A stretch of 64,000 nt of DNA from Pseudomonas fluorescens (GTDB lineage Bacteria; Pseudomonadota; Gammaproteobacteria; Pseudomonadales; Pseudomonadaceae), in NCBI RefSeq assembly GCF_902497745.1, contig NZ_CABVHJ010000002.1, positions 434,001 through 498,000 on the forward strand, in the 5' to 3' direction. Positions 19,574 through 29,549 of the stretch are shown in pieces. The notes beneath the pieces were generated by a model, which was not told the DNA's origin, did not search any database, and saw nothing but the letters and a program-made list of their open reading frames with translations. The first letter of the stretch is position 1; each line of letters opens with the position of its first letter. The position numbers and the translations under genes are program-made.

Positions 19574-22500
19574 TCATACCGACACCTCTTCGGCATCCGC
19601 ATTGGTCTTGCCAAAGCGCCGACCGAGGCGGTCGAAATACAGGTAGATCACCGGTGTGGTGAACAGCGTCAGCACCTGACTCACCAGCAAACCGCCGACC
19701 ATCACCAGACCCAGCGGCTGACGCAGTTCAGCCCCGGACCCCGTGGCGAGCATCAACGGCACCGCACCAAACAGCGCCGCCAGTGTGGTCATCAGAATCG
19801 GCCGGAAGCGCAGCAGCGCCGCCTGATAGATCGCCTGCTCCGGCGCCATGCCTTGGGTGCGTTCAGCATCGAGGGCGAAGTCGATCATCATGATCGCGTT
19901 CTTTTTCACGATACCGATCAACAGAATGATGCCGATGATCGCGATCATGCCCAGGTCATTGCCACTGAGCAGGAGCGCCAGCAAAGCACCCACCGCTGCC
20001 GACGGCAAGGTGGACAGAATGGTGATCGGGTGAATGTAGCTCTCGTACAGCACGCCGAGCACGATGTACATGGTCACCACCGCCGCCAGAATCAGCAGCA
20101 AGGTGCTCGACAACGACGCCTGGAAGGCTTCCGCTGCACCCTGGAACTGGGTCTGCACGCCGACCGGCATGCCGATGTCCTGCTGCACCTGCTCGATAAC
20201 GTCGACCGCATGCCCCAGCGCTACACCGGGCGCCAGGTTGAACGACATCATCACCGCCGGGAACTGGCCGATATGGGTGATCGCCAGTTGCGCCTGACGT
20301 TCTTCGACGTGGGCCAGACTCGACAGACGTACCTGCGCGCCATCGGTGGTCTTGACGTGAATCTGGTCCAGCGCCTGCGGGCCGATCCTCTCCCCGGCCT
20401 GCGCTTGCAGCACCACGCGGTACTGGCTGGCCTGGGTGTAAATCGTCGAGATCTGCCGCTGGCCGAAAGCGTCGTACAGCGCATCGGTGATGTTCGCCAC
20501 CGAGACGCCAAGGCGTGACGCCGCATCGCGGTCGATCACCAGATAGACCTGCAAACCCTTGTCCTGCAAATCACTGGCAACGTCAGTCAGTTCCGGACGC
20601 TGGGCCAGCGCTTCGACCAGACGGCCGCTCCACTGGCTGAGCAGTTCGGAGTCCGGCGAAGACATGCTGAACTGATATTGCGTACGGCTGACGCGGTCCT
20701 CGATGGTCAGGTCCTGCACCGGCTGCATGAACAGACGGATGCCGACCAGTTTGTCCAGTTGCGGTTGCAGGCGCGCAATCACTTCAGTGGCGCTCAGATC
20801 ACGATCGCCGTGGGGCTTGAGGTTGATCAGCAAGCGCCCGCTGTTGAGCGTGGCGTTATCGCCGTCGACACCGATGTAGGACGACAGGCTCTGCACCGCC
20901 GGATCTTCGAGAATGATTTTCGCCAGTTCCTGTTGACGCTCGCCCATCGCCGCGAAGGAAATCGACTGCGGCGCTTCGGAAATGCCCTGAATCACCCCGG
21001 TGTCCTGTACCGGGAAGAAGCCCTTCGGCACGACCATATAGAGGAACACGGTCAACGCCAGTGTGCCGATAGCCACCAGCAGGGTCAGTGGCTGGTGCTT
21101 GAGTACCCAGCGCAGCATCCGCCCGTATTCGGCGATCATCCAGTCGATGACAGCACCGCTGGCACGGTAGAAACGGCCCTGCTCATGTGCTTCCGGTTCA
21201 CGCTTGAGCAGACGCGCGCACATCATCGGCGTCAGGGTCAGTGAGACCACCAGCGAAATCAGGATTGCTACCGCCAGGGTGATGGCGAATTCGCGGAACA
21301 AGCGCCCGACCACGTCGGCCATGAACAGCAGCGGAATCAGTACCGCAATCAGCGACAGGGTCAGGGAGATCAGGGTGAAGCCGATCTGCTTGGCGCCTTT
21401 GAGCGCGGCCTGCATCGGGCTGTCGCCCTCTTCGATGAAGCGCGCGATGTTCTCGAGCATGACGATGGCGTCGTCGACCACAAAACCGGTGGCAATGGTC
21501 AGGGCCATCAGGGTCAGGTTATTGACCGAGAACCCGGCCAGATACATCACGCCAAAGGTGCCGATCAGCGACAGCGGCACGGCCACTGAGGGAATGATCG
21601 TCGCACTGGCGCGGCGCAGGAACAGGAACGTCACCATCACCACCAGCGCGATGGCGATGAGCAATTCGTGTTGCACGTCGGTGACCGAGGCGCGGATGGT
21701 CTGCGTACGGTCGGTCAGCACGGTGACATCGAGGCCGGCCGGCAGGTTGTCGGTGATGCTCGGCAGCAGCGCCTTGATGCGGTCGACCACCTCGATCACG
21801 TTGGCACCCGGCTGACGCTGGATGTTCAGCAATACCGCCTGATTCTGGTTGGCCCACGCGGCGAGGCGTTCGTTTTCGGCGCCATCGACGATTTCCGCCA
21901 CATCCTTGAGCCGCAGCGGCGCGCCGTTTTTGTAGGCGAGAATCAGGTTGGCGTAGTCCTCGGGCGAGGTCAGTTGATCGTTGGCGTCGAGCATCGACAC
22001 CCGCGTCGGGCCGTCGAAGTTGCCTTTCGGCTGGTTGACGTTGGAGGCGCCGATCAAGGTACGCACGTCCGACAGGTTCAGGCTATTGGCGGCCAACGCT
22101 TCCGGGTTGACCTTGATGCGCACGGCCTGACGCTGACCGCCGGCAATGCTGACCATGCCGACGCCGCTGATCTGGGCGATTTTCTGCGCCATGCGCGTAT
22201 CGACCAGATCATTGAGTTTGGGCAGCAGCATGGTTTTCGAGGTGATCGCCAGAGTCAGTACCGGGGTATCCGCCGGGTTGACCTTGTTGTACACCGGCGG
22301 CGCTGGCAAATCGGTCGGCAGCAGATTGGTCGCGGCGTTGATCGCGGCTTGTACCTGCTGCTCGGCGACGTCCATGTTGATGTCGAGACTGAAACGCAGG
22401 GTCAGCACCGACGCACCGCCGGAACTGGTCGAGGCCATTTGCGTCAGGCCCGGCATCTGCCCGAACTGGCGTTCCAGCGGTGCGGTCACCGCACTGGTCA

Positions 22501-22675
22501 TCACGTCCGGACTCGCGCCGGGATACAAGGTCATGACGCGGATGGTCGGGTAATCGACCTGCGGCAACGCGGATACCGGCAGCAAGCGATAAGCGATCAG
22601 GCCGGCCAGTACAATGGCCAGCATGCTCAGGGTAGTGGCTACCGGTCGGAGGATGAACAGCCGCGAAATGTTCAT
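19574..22675 (-). CDS. muxB: RND efflux pump subunit, MuxB/MdtB-like
   Basis: This 1033-residue RND transporter is paralogous to muxC. It begins [20 protein letters not shown] and carries the proton-relay helix segment [20 protein letters not shown]. It also has the cytoplasmic [38 protein letters not shown] and [16 protein letters not shown]. Its start overlaps the muxA stop by four bases (22672-22675), indicating translational coupling. MuxB and MuxC probably assemble as a heterotrimer with adaptor MuxA and channel OpmB. In P. aeruginosa this system exports novobiocin, aztreonam, macrolides and tetracycline; the substrates here are inferred only. Confidence 0.94.
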   Translation of the reverse strand: MNISRLFILRPVATTLSMLAIVLAGLIAYRLLPVSALPQVDYPTIRVMTLYPGASPDVMTSAVTAPLERQFGQMPGLTQMASTSSGGASVLTLRFSLDINMDVAEQQVQAAINAATNLLPTDLPAPPVYNKVNPADTPVLTLAITSKTMLLPKLNDLVDTRMAQKIAQISGVGMVSIAGGQRQAVRIKVNPEALAANSLNLSDVRTLIGASNVNQPKGNFDGPTRVSMLDANDQLTSPEDYANLILAYKNGAPLRLKDVAEIVDGAENERLAAWANQNQAVLLNIQRQPGANVIEVVDRIKALLPSITDNLPAGLDVTVLTDRTQTIRASVTDVQHELLIAIALVVMVTFLFLRRASATIIPSVAVPLSLIGTFGVMYLAGFSVNNLTLMALTIATGFVVDDAIVMLENIARFIEEGDSPMQAALKGAKQIGFTLISLTLSLIAVLIPLLFMADVVGRLFREFAITLAVAILISLVVSLTLTPMMCARLLKREPEAHEQGRFYRASGAVIDWMIAEYGRMLRWVLKHQPLTLLVAIGTLALTVFLYMVVPKGFFPVQDTGVIQGISEAPQSISFAAMGERQQELAKIILEDPAVQSLSSYIGVDGDNATLNSGRLLINLKPHGDRDLSATEVIARLQPQLDKLVGIRLFMQPVQDLTIEDRVSRTQYQFSMSSPDSELLSQWSGRLVEALAQRPELTDVASDLQDKGLQVYLVIDRDAASRLGVSVANITDALYDAFGQRQISTIYTQASQYRVVLQAQAGERIGPQALDQIHVKTTDGAQVRLSSLAHVEERQAQLAITHIGQFPAVMMSFNLAPGVALGHAVDVIEQVQQDIGMPVGVQTQFQGAAEAFQASLSSTLLLILAAVVTMYIVLGVLYESYIHPITILSTLPSAAVGALLALLLSGNDLGMIAIIGIILLIGIVKKNAIMMIDFALDAERTQGMAPEQAIYQAALLRFRPILMTTLAALFGAVPLMLATGSGAELRQPLGLVMVGGLLVSQVLTLFTTPVIYLYFDRLGRRFGKTNADAEEVSV

Positions 22676-23979
22676 GCGCCCTTCTTGGCCTTGTCGGTCA
22701 CGGCAGCATCCGGCGCGTTGGCGGCGGATTTGCCTTGCAGGTGTTCAGTCGGGGTGGTCGGCACTTGATTGCTGTCGTTGACCACTTCCACTTCACTGCC
22801 TTCTTTCAGCCGGTCGGTGCCTTCCAGTACCACACGATCGCCGGCGGCAAGACCTTCGGTAATGACGGTGTTTTCACCATCACTGGCGCCGATCTTCAGT
22901 TGGCGAATGGTGACCTTCTTGTCGCCGTCCAGTGCATAGACGAAGGTGCCGTTGGTGCCAAACTGAATCGCTGCCGACGGTGCCAGTACCACACCTTTCA
23001 GCGTGTCAGCGAGCAAGTGCACGTTGACGAACTGGTTGGGGAACAATGCCTGATCGCGATTTTCGTAGCGGGCCTTGAACTTCAGGGTGCCGGTGGCGAC
23101 GTCGATCTGGTTGTCGAGGCTTTGCAGTACGCCGGTGGCTTGCAGCTTGGTGTCGCCGCGATCCCATGCTTCGGCCGGCAACTTGGCGCCGCTGCGATAG
23201 CGGGCGAGCACGGTTTCGAGGCTGTTTTCCGGCAATGTGAAGGCCACGCTGATCGGTTGCGTCTGGGTGATCACCGCGAGGAACGTGGTGTCGTTGGCGG
23301 TGACGAGGTTGCCAACATCGACCTGACGCAGGCCGACGCGACCGCCAATCGGCGCGCGGATTTTGGTGAATTCGAGATTGAGTTTGGCGTCGTTGACCGC
23401 GGCCTGATTGGTCTTGACCGTGCCCAGATACTGACCGACCAGCGCTTCGGCGGTGTCCAGCGTCTGTTTGGCGATGCTGTCCTCTTTGTACAAACCGCGA
23501 TAACGCTCGACGTCGACCTGAGCGTTCTTCAGTTGCGCCTGATTCTGCAGCAACGTGCCTTCGGCCTGCAGCAAGGCGTTCTGGTATGGACGTGGATCGA
23601 TCTCTGCCAGCAGGTCGCCAGCCTTGACCATCTGCCCTTCTTCGAAATTGATTTTCACCAATTCGCCGCCCACCCGGCTGCGCACATTAATGGTGTTGAG
23701 CGCCGTCACCGTGCCCAGCGCCTTGTAGTACAGCGGGAAGTCGCCGGTGACCGCCGGCGCCACGCGTACCGGAATCGGCCCGGTGCCGCCACCGAAGCCC
23801 GGCCGCATCATCCCCGAACGCCCGGTGTGCCCGGCTGCCGCCTTGTCAGCGCCCTCTTTGTGGGCGGAACCGGCGGGCCAGAATTTCCAGCACAGGACGG
23901 CGATCACCAACAAGACAAGCAGGCTGATCAGCCAGCGACGGGAATTACGGGGGGACGATTGCATGGAGTGATTAACCAT
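22672..23979 (-). CDS. muxA: RND efflux periplasmic adaptor, MuxA/MdtA-like
   Basis: This 435-residue membrane-fusion protein has a single N-terminal helix ([19 protein letters not shown]). It then carries [21 protein letters not shown], the lipoyl halves ([39 protein letters not shown]) with an alpha-hairpin between, and a beta-barrel near [17 protein letters not shown]. It is the first gene of the efflux operon. Two in-frame ATGs compete, 23979 and 23964 ([11 protein letters not shown]), and neither has a strong ribosome binding site. The Ala/Pro/Lys-rich tail past residue 405 looks disordered. Confidence 0.92.
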   Translation of the reverse strand: MVNHSMQSSPRNSRRWLISLLVLLVIAVLCWKFWPAGSAHKEGADKAAAGHTGRSGMMRPGFGGGTGPIPVRVAPAVTGDFPLYYKALGTVTALNTINVRSRVGGELVKINFEEGQMVKAGDLLAEIDPRPYQNALLQAEGTLLQNQAQLKNAQVDVERYRGLYKEDSIAKQTLDTAEALVGQYLGTVKTNQAAVNDAKLNLEFTKIRAPIGGRVGLRQVDVGNLVTANDTTFLAVITQTQPISVAFTLPENSLETVLARYRSGAKLPAEAWDRGDTKLQATGVLQSLDNQIDVATGTLKFKARYENRDQALFPNQFVNVHLLADTLKGVVLAPSAAIQFGTNGTFVYALDGDKKVTIRQLKIGASDGENTVITEGLAAGDRVVLEGTDRLKEGSEVEVVNDSNQVPTTPTEHLQGKSAANAPDAAVTDKAKKGA

Positions 23980-24111
23980 TGGGCGCGTGGGCTTCTTTTA
24001 CGGGAGGCTGAACGATAAGCACTGATGGAGAAATAGCAAAGCAGCTTTACCGGCAATTTACCTTGAACTTACGTTTCAAGCTGTGAGGCAAAACACTGAT
24101 ACACAAATGAA

Positions 24112-24137
24112 AACGGCCTGGACAGGGCCAGGCCGTT
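24112..24137 (-). terminator. Terminator after tpx
   Basis: Arms AACGGCCTGG (24112-24121) and CCAGGCCGTT (24128-24137) form a perfect 10 bp stem with a 6-base loop. On the minus strand it is followed by TTCATTTGTGT. It lies 18 bases after the tpx stop and insulates muxA downstream. Confidence 0.85.
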
Positions 24138-24154
24138 AACAATTGTAAAAGCGC

Positions 24155-24655
24155 TTACTTGAGAACGGACAGGGCCGCTTCGTAGTTAGGCTCTTCGGCG
24201 ATTTCCTTGACCAGTTCGCTGTGCAGGACGTTGTCGTTTTCGTCCAGAACCACAACGGCGCGAGCAGTCAGGCCTTTCAGCGGGCCGTCAGCGATGGCCA
24301 CGCCGTAGTTTTCGATGAACTCGGCACCGCGCAGGGTCGACAGGTTCTGGACGTTTTCCAGGCCTTCAGCGCCGCAGAAACGCGCTTGAGCGAACGGCAG
24401 GTCAGCGGAGATGCACAGCACCACGGTGTTCGCCACTTCGTTGGCTTGGGCGTTGAACTTGCGCACGGAAGTGGCGCAGGTCGGGGTGTCGACGCTTGGG
24501 AAGATGTTCAGCACTTTGCGCTTGCCGGCAAAGTCTTTCAGGGTGACGTCGGACAGATTGCCGGCAACCAGAGAAAAGGCTGGCGCCTTGGAACCGGCTT
24601 GTGGCAACTGGCCGTTGACTTGAACCGGATTGCCTTTAAGGGTGACTTGAGCCAT
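24155..24655 (-). CDS. tpx: Thiol peroxidase, atypical 2-Cys peroxiredoxin
   Basis: This 166-residue enzyme reduces hydrogen and alkyl peroxides with thioredoxin as donor. The peroxidatic cysteine is in [15 protein letters not shown] (C60) and the resolving cysteine in [10 protein letters not shown] (C94), the usual Tpx spacing. The N-terminal [20 protein letters not shown] is characteristic. The open frame runs back to 24799 through a REP, but the ATG at 24655 is preceded by AGAAGGACTC and gives the standard length. It is a single gene with its own terminator at 24112-24137. Confidence 0.96.
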   Translation of the reverse strand: MAQVTLKGNPVQVNGQLPQAGSKAPAFSLVAGNLSDVTLKDFAGKRKVLNIFPSVDTPTCATSVRKFNAQANEVANTVVLCISADLPFAQARFCGAEGLENVQNLSTLRGAEFIENYGVAIADGPLKGLTARAVVVLDENDNVLHSELVKEIAEEPNYEAALSVLK

Positions 24656-24798
24656 GACTTGAGTCCTTCTGCTGTTTTGATTGGAAAGCATGCAAGAGGC
24701 CGAAGTTAACCACGAAATTGTCCGACGACCTATGCCCTGTTTGGAAATTGTTGGGTGCCTGCCTGAAAAATTGTATACAAAACCAGCGCAATTCCCCA

Positions 24799-24888
24799 TG
24801 TGGGAGCGAGCCTGCTCGCGAAGGCGCTGGATCAGTCAGCATAAATGTTGAATGTGACGACCTCTTCGCGAGCAGGCTCGCTCCCACA
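24799..24888. repeat. REPIN upstream of tpx
   Basis: The arms 24799-24822 and 24865-24888 (GTGGGAGCGAGCCTGCTCGC and complement) have a 42-base spacer. The element lies in the 337-base divergent gap between tpx and the YciI-like gene, where both promoters must also lie. Confidence 0.94.
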
Positions 24889-24992
24889 TTGGATTCTGCG
24901 GTGTTACTGGTCTTTTATTCAGAGACCCTGTCGATTCACCGCTGGCTCGTTCGACTAAACAACGAATCCCCACAATCCAAGGAGTAACCGCC

Positions 24993-25415
24993 ATGCGCTT
25001 CATGATCCTTGTAAAAGCCAGCGCCGATTCGGAAGCCGGCATCATGCCCAGCGAAGAGCTGATCACCGCGATGGGCAACTTCAACGAAGAACTGGTCAAG
25101 GCCGGCATCCTGATCGATTGCGATGGCCTCCATCCGAGCAGCAAAGGCGCTCGCGTGCATTTCTCCGGTGACAAACGCACGGTCATCGACGGGCCGTTCA
25201 TCGAGACCAAAGAACTGGTGGCGGGTTACTGGATCTGGGAAGTGAAATCGAAAGAAGAAGCCATCGAATGGGTCAAGCGCTGCCCTAATCCGATGCCGGG
25301 CGAGTCTGATATTGAAATCCGCCAGATATTCTCCGCAGAAGACTTCGGCGCCGAATTCACCCCCGAGGCGCGAGAACAGGAAGAGCGCATCCGAGAGATG
25401 GTGAAGAAGTCTTAA
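24993..25415 (+). CDS. YciI-like (DGPF domain) protein
   Basis: This 140-residue protein begins MRFMILVKASADSEAG and contains VIDGPFIETKELVAGYWIWEV, the DGPF signature of the YciI/YCII fold. The C-terminus (TPEAREQEERIREMVKKS) is helical. A good AAGGAG lies eight bases before the ATG. Members are often found beside ECF sigma factors, but none is adjacent here, so the role is unknown. Confidence 0.88.
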   Translation: MRFMILVKASADSEAGIMPSEELITAMGNFNEELVKAGILIDCDGLHPSSKGARVHFSGDKRTVIDGPFIETKELVAGYWIWEVKSKEEAIEWVKRCPNPMPGESDIEIRQIFSAEDFGAEFTPEAREQEERIREMVKKS

Positions 25416-25463
25416 GGAGTTGACATCCGGGCGGGGGAACGACATCCCTGCCCGGACAGACCA

Positions 25464-25676
25464 CTAAATAGGGTGAATGTTTACCGCGCTTAGGCCTTTC
25501 CCAGTAACGTCCTTAATTTCAAATTCAACTCTCTGACCCTCCGCGAGCGTCTTGAACCCGTCAACCTTGATTTCCGAGGAATGAGCAAATACGTCTTTGC
25601 TGCCGTCCTCCGGCGTAATGAACCCATACCCCTTAGATTCGTTGAAGAACTTGACTGTTCCCTTTGTTATCGCCAT
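25464..25676 (-). CDS. Cold-shock-domain RNA chaperone
   Basis: This 70-residue CSD protein begins [20 protein letters not shown], with RNP1 at KGYGFI (15-20). RNP2 reads DVFAHSS (28-34) where CspA-type proteins usually have VFVHFSAI, so a different aromatic surface binds nucleic acid. It is a single-stranded RNA/DNA binder expected in the cytoplasm. The frame is open to 25733, but the ATG at 25676 has GAGGGCG upstream. A CTGTCA-TGACAG dyad lies about 95 bases upstream (25770-25785). Confidence 0.92.
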   Translation of the reverse strand: MAITKGTVKFFNESKGYGFITPEDGSKDVFAHSSEIKVDGFKTLAEGQRVEFEIKDVTGKGLSAVNIHPI

Positions 25677-25769
25677 TTCTATCGCCCTCATTTTTAAATC
25701 GTCCTGCCGTTTGACGAGACATTCCACTCTCATCAGACACCCGGTTCAGCCCATCCACAACTGTCAAAC

Positions 25770-25785
25770 CTGACAGGGTGTAAAT
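25770..25785. promoter_or_regulatory. CTGTCA-N4-TGACAG dyad upstream of the csp gene
   Basis: The dyad has 6-base arms separated by AACC. The arms match the core of the larger palindrome at 40682-40707. It is either an operator or part of a 5' leader hairpin; the position upstream of a gene start is shared by both sites. Confidence 0.35.
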
Positions 25786-25826
25786 ATTCCCAGTACCCCT
25801 GTAACTGCCGAAGTCTGGGGTATTTT

Positions 25827-25860
25827 GATCGTTCCCACGCTCTGCTTGGAAACGATCATT
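25827..25860. repeat. Short remnant of the GATCGTTCC palindromic repeat
   Basis: GATCGTTCCCACGCTCTGC is followed almost at once by TTGGAAACGATCA, so only the ends of the family seen at 7045-7152 and 55435-55541 remain. It lies between the csp gene and the end of the DUF6124 gene. Confidence 0.75.
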
Positions 25861-25869
25861 CAAGAGCGA

Positions 25870-26238
25870 TCAGTTCTTGAGTTCGACGTGATCCAAGGCT
25901 TGATTCACCGCCAGTTCACCCAGCATGACGACCTGTGCGATCCCCAATGCGGTCTTGCGGTGCGAGGTTTCCAGCGACGCGGCGAAGTTGATCAGCATCT
26001 CGCTGGCCGAGCCGAGGGTTTCGCTGGCGTTGGCTAGAAGGGATTCGGTGTTGTACCTGGGATTGGCGAGGTACATGGGTTCCGGCTCGTTGACGCTGGA
26101 CATGATGCAGGCGGCGGGATTGAGGTAGTAGTCGAGGGCGCGGTCGGCGGCTTCGTGAAGTTTTTTACTGTCGACTGAGGCGTAGGGGGATGTGCTGTCG
26201 GCGTCTGATTCTGGGGGATTGGGTGTTGGTTTTTTCAT
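25870..26238 (-). CDS. DUF6124 family protein
   Basis: This 122-residue soluble protein begins MKKPTPNPPESDAD and has SKKLHEAADRALDYYLNP, the pattern of the DUF6124 family common in plant-associated pseudomonads. The second half is helical (SLLANASETLGSASEMLINF, QVVMLGELAVNQALDHVEL). There is no signal peptide or catalytic motif. The open frame extends upstream to 26382, but that part is the structured leader rather than protein. The ATG at 26238 follows AGTGGAGTTACACC. The function is unknown. Confidence 0.78.
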   Translation of the reverse strand: MKKPTPNPPESDADSTSPYASVDSKKLHEAADRALDYYLNPAACIMSSVNEPEPMYLANPRYNTESLLANASETLGSASEMLINFAASLETSHRKTALGIAQVVMLGELAVNQALDHVELKN

Positions 26239-26520
26239 GGTGTAACTCCACTGGAAAGTTGGAGCTGCCCCATTCGGTTTCCGGACGAAGAGGTGGCAGC
26301 TGTACGCAGGTTGGAAACCCGGGCAGCGGCGACCCGGTCGACCCGAAGGTCTCCCGCGCACAGCCGCCATAACGGACTGCACACATTCGAAGTGCGCAAG
26401 GATACGTTATGAAAGGCGTGTACGCGCCACTAATACCCGTCGGGGTTTCCAGTCCCGGTCGCTGATTTGGCAGCGACGAACACAGGCTAGAGACCCGACG
26501 TCCGACGGACAACCTGAAAA
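26239..26520 (-). ncRNA. Structured leader of the DUF6124 gene, candidate cis-regulatory RNA
   Basis: Read on the minus strand, this region holds at least five consecutive hairpins. They are GTCGCTG/CAGCGAC (26458-26477), a GGCGCG-type stem (26415-26428), TGCGCAC/GTGTGCA (26378-26398), a GACC-UUCG-GGTC tetraloop (26340-26351), and AGCTGCC/GGCAGCT enclosing about 25 bases (26263-26301). The last stem ends 25 bases before the ATG, and an alternative CTCCA/TGGAG pairing near 26246-26264 overlaps it. The TGGAAAC strings between stems are repeated. I know similar sequence upstream of other DUF6124/DUF3077 genes, but I name no Rfam family. Confidence 0.45.
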
Positions 26521-26581
26521 CCTTGTGGGAACGTTCCGCAAATTCAAAACAACCTTAAACATCCCGAATTGAAATACGCAC

Positions 26582-26689
26582 AGGTAGGAGCTGCCGAAGG
26601 CTCGGGCCGCGATCGGACGATCTTTTGATTTTGCATTTAAAAAACACGATCAAAAGATCGCAGCCTCGTTTCATTCGACAGCTCCTGTC
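26582..26689. repeat. Degenerate member of the TGTAGGAGCTGCC inverted repeat
   Basis: AGGTAGGAGCTGCCGAAGGC leads into GATCTTTTGATTT, and GATCAAAAGATCGCAGCCTC returns on the other side. Extra sequence is inserted in both arms compared with the near-perfect copies at 14759-14842 and 52191-52274. It lies upstream of the J-domain gene. Confidence 0.75.
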
Positions 26690-26879
26690 GCCACTGCGCC
26701 GTCCCCTTGCAGGGTCAGTTGGCGGGTGATGCGCGGCGATGGCGGCAACCCGTATTTCCGCTGGTTCGTCGGCAAATAAACCACGGCTGAGGACTTTTCG
26801 ACGCGAAACAGGTAGGGTGCGCAAAATCAAAGTGCCATTACTGGACCGCGTCGCAGGTTTTCATGGAGTTGTACACGCA

Positions 26880-28508
26880 ATGAGTTGCTGGACCGTCCTT
26901 GGCCTCACGGCCGACGCCGATACGCGCAGTATCAAACGCCAATACGCTGCCCTGCTCAAACAGACCCGTCCGGACGAAGACGCCGAGGGCTTCCAGCGCC
27001 TGCGTGACGCCTACGAGCAAGCCCTGAATTACAAGGAATGGGCGCAGGCCAACGAAGACAACGAAGCGCAGGACGACAGCTGGGATTTGACCGGCCTGAC
27101 CGTGGTCGAAGTCGATGCCTTGCAACAGGCAACTCGCTCGCTGCACGGCACCAGCCTTGCGCAGTTGCAACAGCGCCATGCCCTCGCCGTTGAGCAGGGT
27201 TGCGCGCATATCCTCGAAGAGACCCTGCTGCAGCATTGCATCGAGAACCCGCAAACATCAGCGCCGATGGTCGATTGGGCGGTGCAGACCTATCACTGGT
27301 TCAGTGCCTGGCAACGGCTGGAACTGGACGAGGAATCGATCGAGCATTTGCTGACGCAACAACGCCAGCGCATCACTCGACCGTTGGCTGACGCTCTCGA
27401 ACACGAAGACAGCGACGTCTTTTTACAGGCCTACGTCCAATGCGGCCAATGTCTATGGCTTGACGCTGAAGTTCACCGGCAGTGGTTCAACCTGTTCCTG
27501 AGCCGTCTGTTGTTGGACAGCGAATACTGGTCCTCCGAAATTTTCGAACAGGTGTGTGCTGGCCAGGGCTGGCATTCCGGCCCGGCCAACCGTTGCCCGC
27601 AAGATGAATGGAAGCGTCTGGTCGCGCGCCATGAGGCACCGATTTTTATCGCGCAACAACGTCAGCTCGCGCAAGAGCCGCCCGCCACTGCCGAACACCG
27701 CGCCGCCCGCCTGTTGCTCGGCACTGGCCCGTTCAGCCAGCGTCGCGCGCTGGCCCGGCGCCTGCGTGAGAAAGATTGGGAACATTGCCGACATTTGAGT
27801 TCGGCGCTGTACGCCAATCATCCGAAGGTCTGCGCTGAGTTGCCCGGTGGCACCGCGTTCTTCTGGCGCGACTGGGAACTGAAACGCGGCGAATGGCCGA
27901 CCTACGTTGGCGTGGTGCTGGCCTGTCTGATCGGTGCGTTTACTCATTTCATCCCGCTGGGGCTGCGCGTCACCGGGCTGATCAATATCGTCATGACCTC
28001 AACGATCGTGTTTGGAGTGATCGCTGCGGGCATCAACTGGCTGACTCACGAACTGGCGCACACCCATTGGCAGCTGGATGACCGCCTCAGCGCGCGGTTG
28101 TGGCCGGGGTTCGCCAAGGACGCTGCGCCGTTCGGCGTGCTGCGCGACCTGATTCCCTGCGCACTGATGGTGGCCGGGCTCAGCTGGTTTTTCGGCCCCA
28201 TCGCTGGCGTCGTCTATGCCGCGACACTGGCCTGCGTGGGTTTGATCCGTCGCCGTCAGGTCAAGCCACACACGTCCTGGGAAAAGACCAACCTGCCGGC
28301 GAAAATCGGCCTGACGCTACTTGGGGTTGTCGCCCTGGTGCTGGTGCTGGGCGTGTTCAAAGTGGCCGCCGGCCAAGGCACGGTCAATCGCAATCAGGGC
28401 CTGCAACCCTGGGCGGAGCGTTTGTGTAGCCGGTTGCCGGCGAGTTCTTTCGATTGCGGCGCTCCGGCCACCCGTGAACAGTGGTATCCCGCGGAGGCAC
28501 GGCCATGA
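26880..28508 (+). CDS. Membrane-anchored J-domain protein with RPD in place of HPD
   Basis: This 542-residue protein starts at the ATG at 26880 (GGAG upstream). It opens MSCWTVLGLTADADTRSIKR and continues QYAALLKQTRPDEDAEGFQR, a J-domain helix II/III pattern in which the Hsp70-activating HPD is RPD (30-32). A long Trp-rich helical middle follows. From about residue 335 there are four or five hydrophobic segments (YVGVVLACLIGAFTHFIPLG, LMVAGLSWFFGPIAGVVYA, LTLLGVVALVLVLGVFKVAA). The short C-terminal tail has Cys residues. Its stop overlaps the next start (ATGA at 28505-28508), so the pair is co-translated. It resembles E. coli DjlB/DjlC in plan; the partner chaperone is unknown. Confidence 0.8.
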   Translation: MSCWTVLGLTADADTRSIKRQYAALLKQTRPDEDAEGFQRLRDAYEQALNYKEWAQANEDNEAQDDSWDLTGLTVVEVDALQQATRSLHGTSLAQLQQRHALAVEQGCAHILEETLLQHCIENPQTSAPMVDWAVQTYHWFSAWQRLELDEESIEHLLTQQRQRITRPLADALEHEDSDVFLQAYVQCGQCLWLDAEVHRQWFNLFLSRLLLDSEYWSSEIFEQVCAGQGWHSGPANRCPQDEWKRLVARHEAPIFIAQQRQLAQEPPATAEHRAARLLLGTGPFSQRRALARRLREKDWEHCRHLSSALYANHPKVCAELPGGTAFFWRDWELKRGEWPTYVGVVLACLIGAFTHFIPLGLRVTGLINIVMTSTIVFGVIAAGINWLTHELAHTHWQLDDRLSARLWPGFAKDAAPFGVLRDLIPCALMVAGLSWFFGPIAGVVYAATLACVGLIRRRQVKPHTSWEKTNLPAKIGLTLLGVVALVLVLGVFKVAAGQGTVNRNQGLQPWAERLCSRLPASSFDCGAPATREQWYPAEARP

Positions 28509-29500
28509 CGTCGAGATTCATGTTTGTCAGCGGCGTAGTGGTCGTTCTGGTGGTGATGGGGCTGTCGAGCGCGACCCGACCGTTCCTGAAGCTCGACCTG
28601 TGGCTTGATCAGCGCGAATCCCCCGTGACCGCGCAGGCCAACGCGTTGAGTCCGATCATCGCCTGCGTCAACCGCGTCGATGTGCACTGGCGCAACGCCT
28701 ACGACAAAAACGAACATCAGCGGCCAACCCGTGATGCATTCGGAAAGTATATTTCCGAGCCACAGGATTTCGATAACAGCGATGCGTTCACTGTGCGTGA
28801 CATCCAGGAGGATACCTGCCTGCGGGATATCAACGAAAAGCTCGAGCTGCTGGCATACCAGCCAGCGCTGTCGCAGAAAGTCCGTGACTACGCGCAAGCA
28901 CTGAAGTGGGCATCGGTGATTTCGCCACCGACTCGACTCGATAAAAGTGCGAGCTTCTTTGTCGTCCCGTTTGACCAGACACCGCGAGTTCTGGCGCAAA
29001 TTCAGACCGCCAGCAATGCCTATATCAACGCATCGACTGCCTTGAGGAAAGAACTACTGCCACTGGACGTCGCGCAGCGACCCGAACAGCTCAAGCTCCT
29101 TGAGGAACGCGTAGGCAAGGAGATCCACTGGTCGCTGCTGGCGTACATGATTCAGGCCCGGGAGACACTGGAACTGCTGGAAGACGGGATGAAACACCGC
29201 ACCCTGACCGCGCAAGCCGTGGCCGAAACCACCGCTGATCTGCAACAGGCGTGGAATCGCGGTGGGCCTTTCATCGGCCCGCGTGAGCCTGGTTTCCGTA
29301 ACAAAGACGATGATGCGCGCGAGCTGTGGCGCCACATCCGTGAGCCTGCGCAGCACTATCTCGAGGCACTGAACACCCTGCACAAGGACTGGCAGAACCA
29401 CGCCGAACCGCAACGCTTGAGCGACGACTACTACGCCGTCACCCGTGGCTACGACGCCCTGCTCAGCCACTACAACCGTCAGGCACGCGCCAATTTCTGA
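28505..29500 (+). CDS. YiiG-like (DUF3829) protein
   Basis: This 331-residue protein has one N-terminal signal-anchor (FMFVSGVVVVLVVMGLSSA) and a long helical periplasmic body. Features such as SPIIACVNRVDVHWRNAYD, LREKE-type spacing and YYAVTRGYDALLSHYNRQAR fit DUF3829, the family of E. coli YiiG. Unlike YiiG it lacks a lipobox cysteine. The start overlaps the J-domain gene by four bases, with GGAGGCACGGCC upstream. The role is unknown. Confidence 0.8.
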   Translation: MTSRFMFVSGVVVVLVVMGLSSATRPFLKLDLWLDQRESPVTAQANALSPIIACVNRVDVHWRNAYDKNEHQRPTRDAFGKYISEPQDFDNSDAFTVRDIQEDTCLRDINEKLELLAYQPALSQKVRDYAQALKWASVISPPTRLDKSASFFVVPFDQTPRVLAQIQTASNAYINASTALRKELLPLDVAQRPEQLKLLEERVGKEIHWSLLAYMIQARETLELLEDGMKHRTLTAQAVAETTADLQQAWNRGGPFIGPREPGFRNKDDDARELWRHIREPAQHYLEALNTLHKDWQNHAEPQRLSDDYYAVTRGYDALLSHYNRQARANF

Positions 29501-29510
29501 GGGTGTGCAC

Positions 29511-29542
29511 AGGCCGGACGGTCCTCGCGGACAATCCGGCCT
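29511..29542. terminator. Bidirectional hairpin between convergent genes
   Basis: The outer arms AGGCCGGA/TCCGGCCT (29511-29518, 29535-29542) enclose GTCC-TCGC-GGAC. It lies in the 49-base gap between the convergent YiiG-like and DUF3313 stops. The U-tracts are poor, so this is a plausible rather than strong terminator. Confidence 0.6.
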
Positions 29543-29549
29543 CGTACGT

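Noticed and set aside
26239..26382. 48-residue N-terminal extension of the DUF6124 protein
   Set aside because: The extension is encoded by the hairpin-rich leader and reads as low-sense Arg/Pro sequence, while MKKPTPNPPES at 26238 matches the family start.
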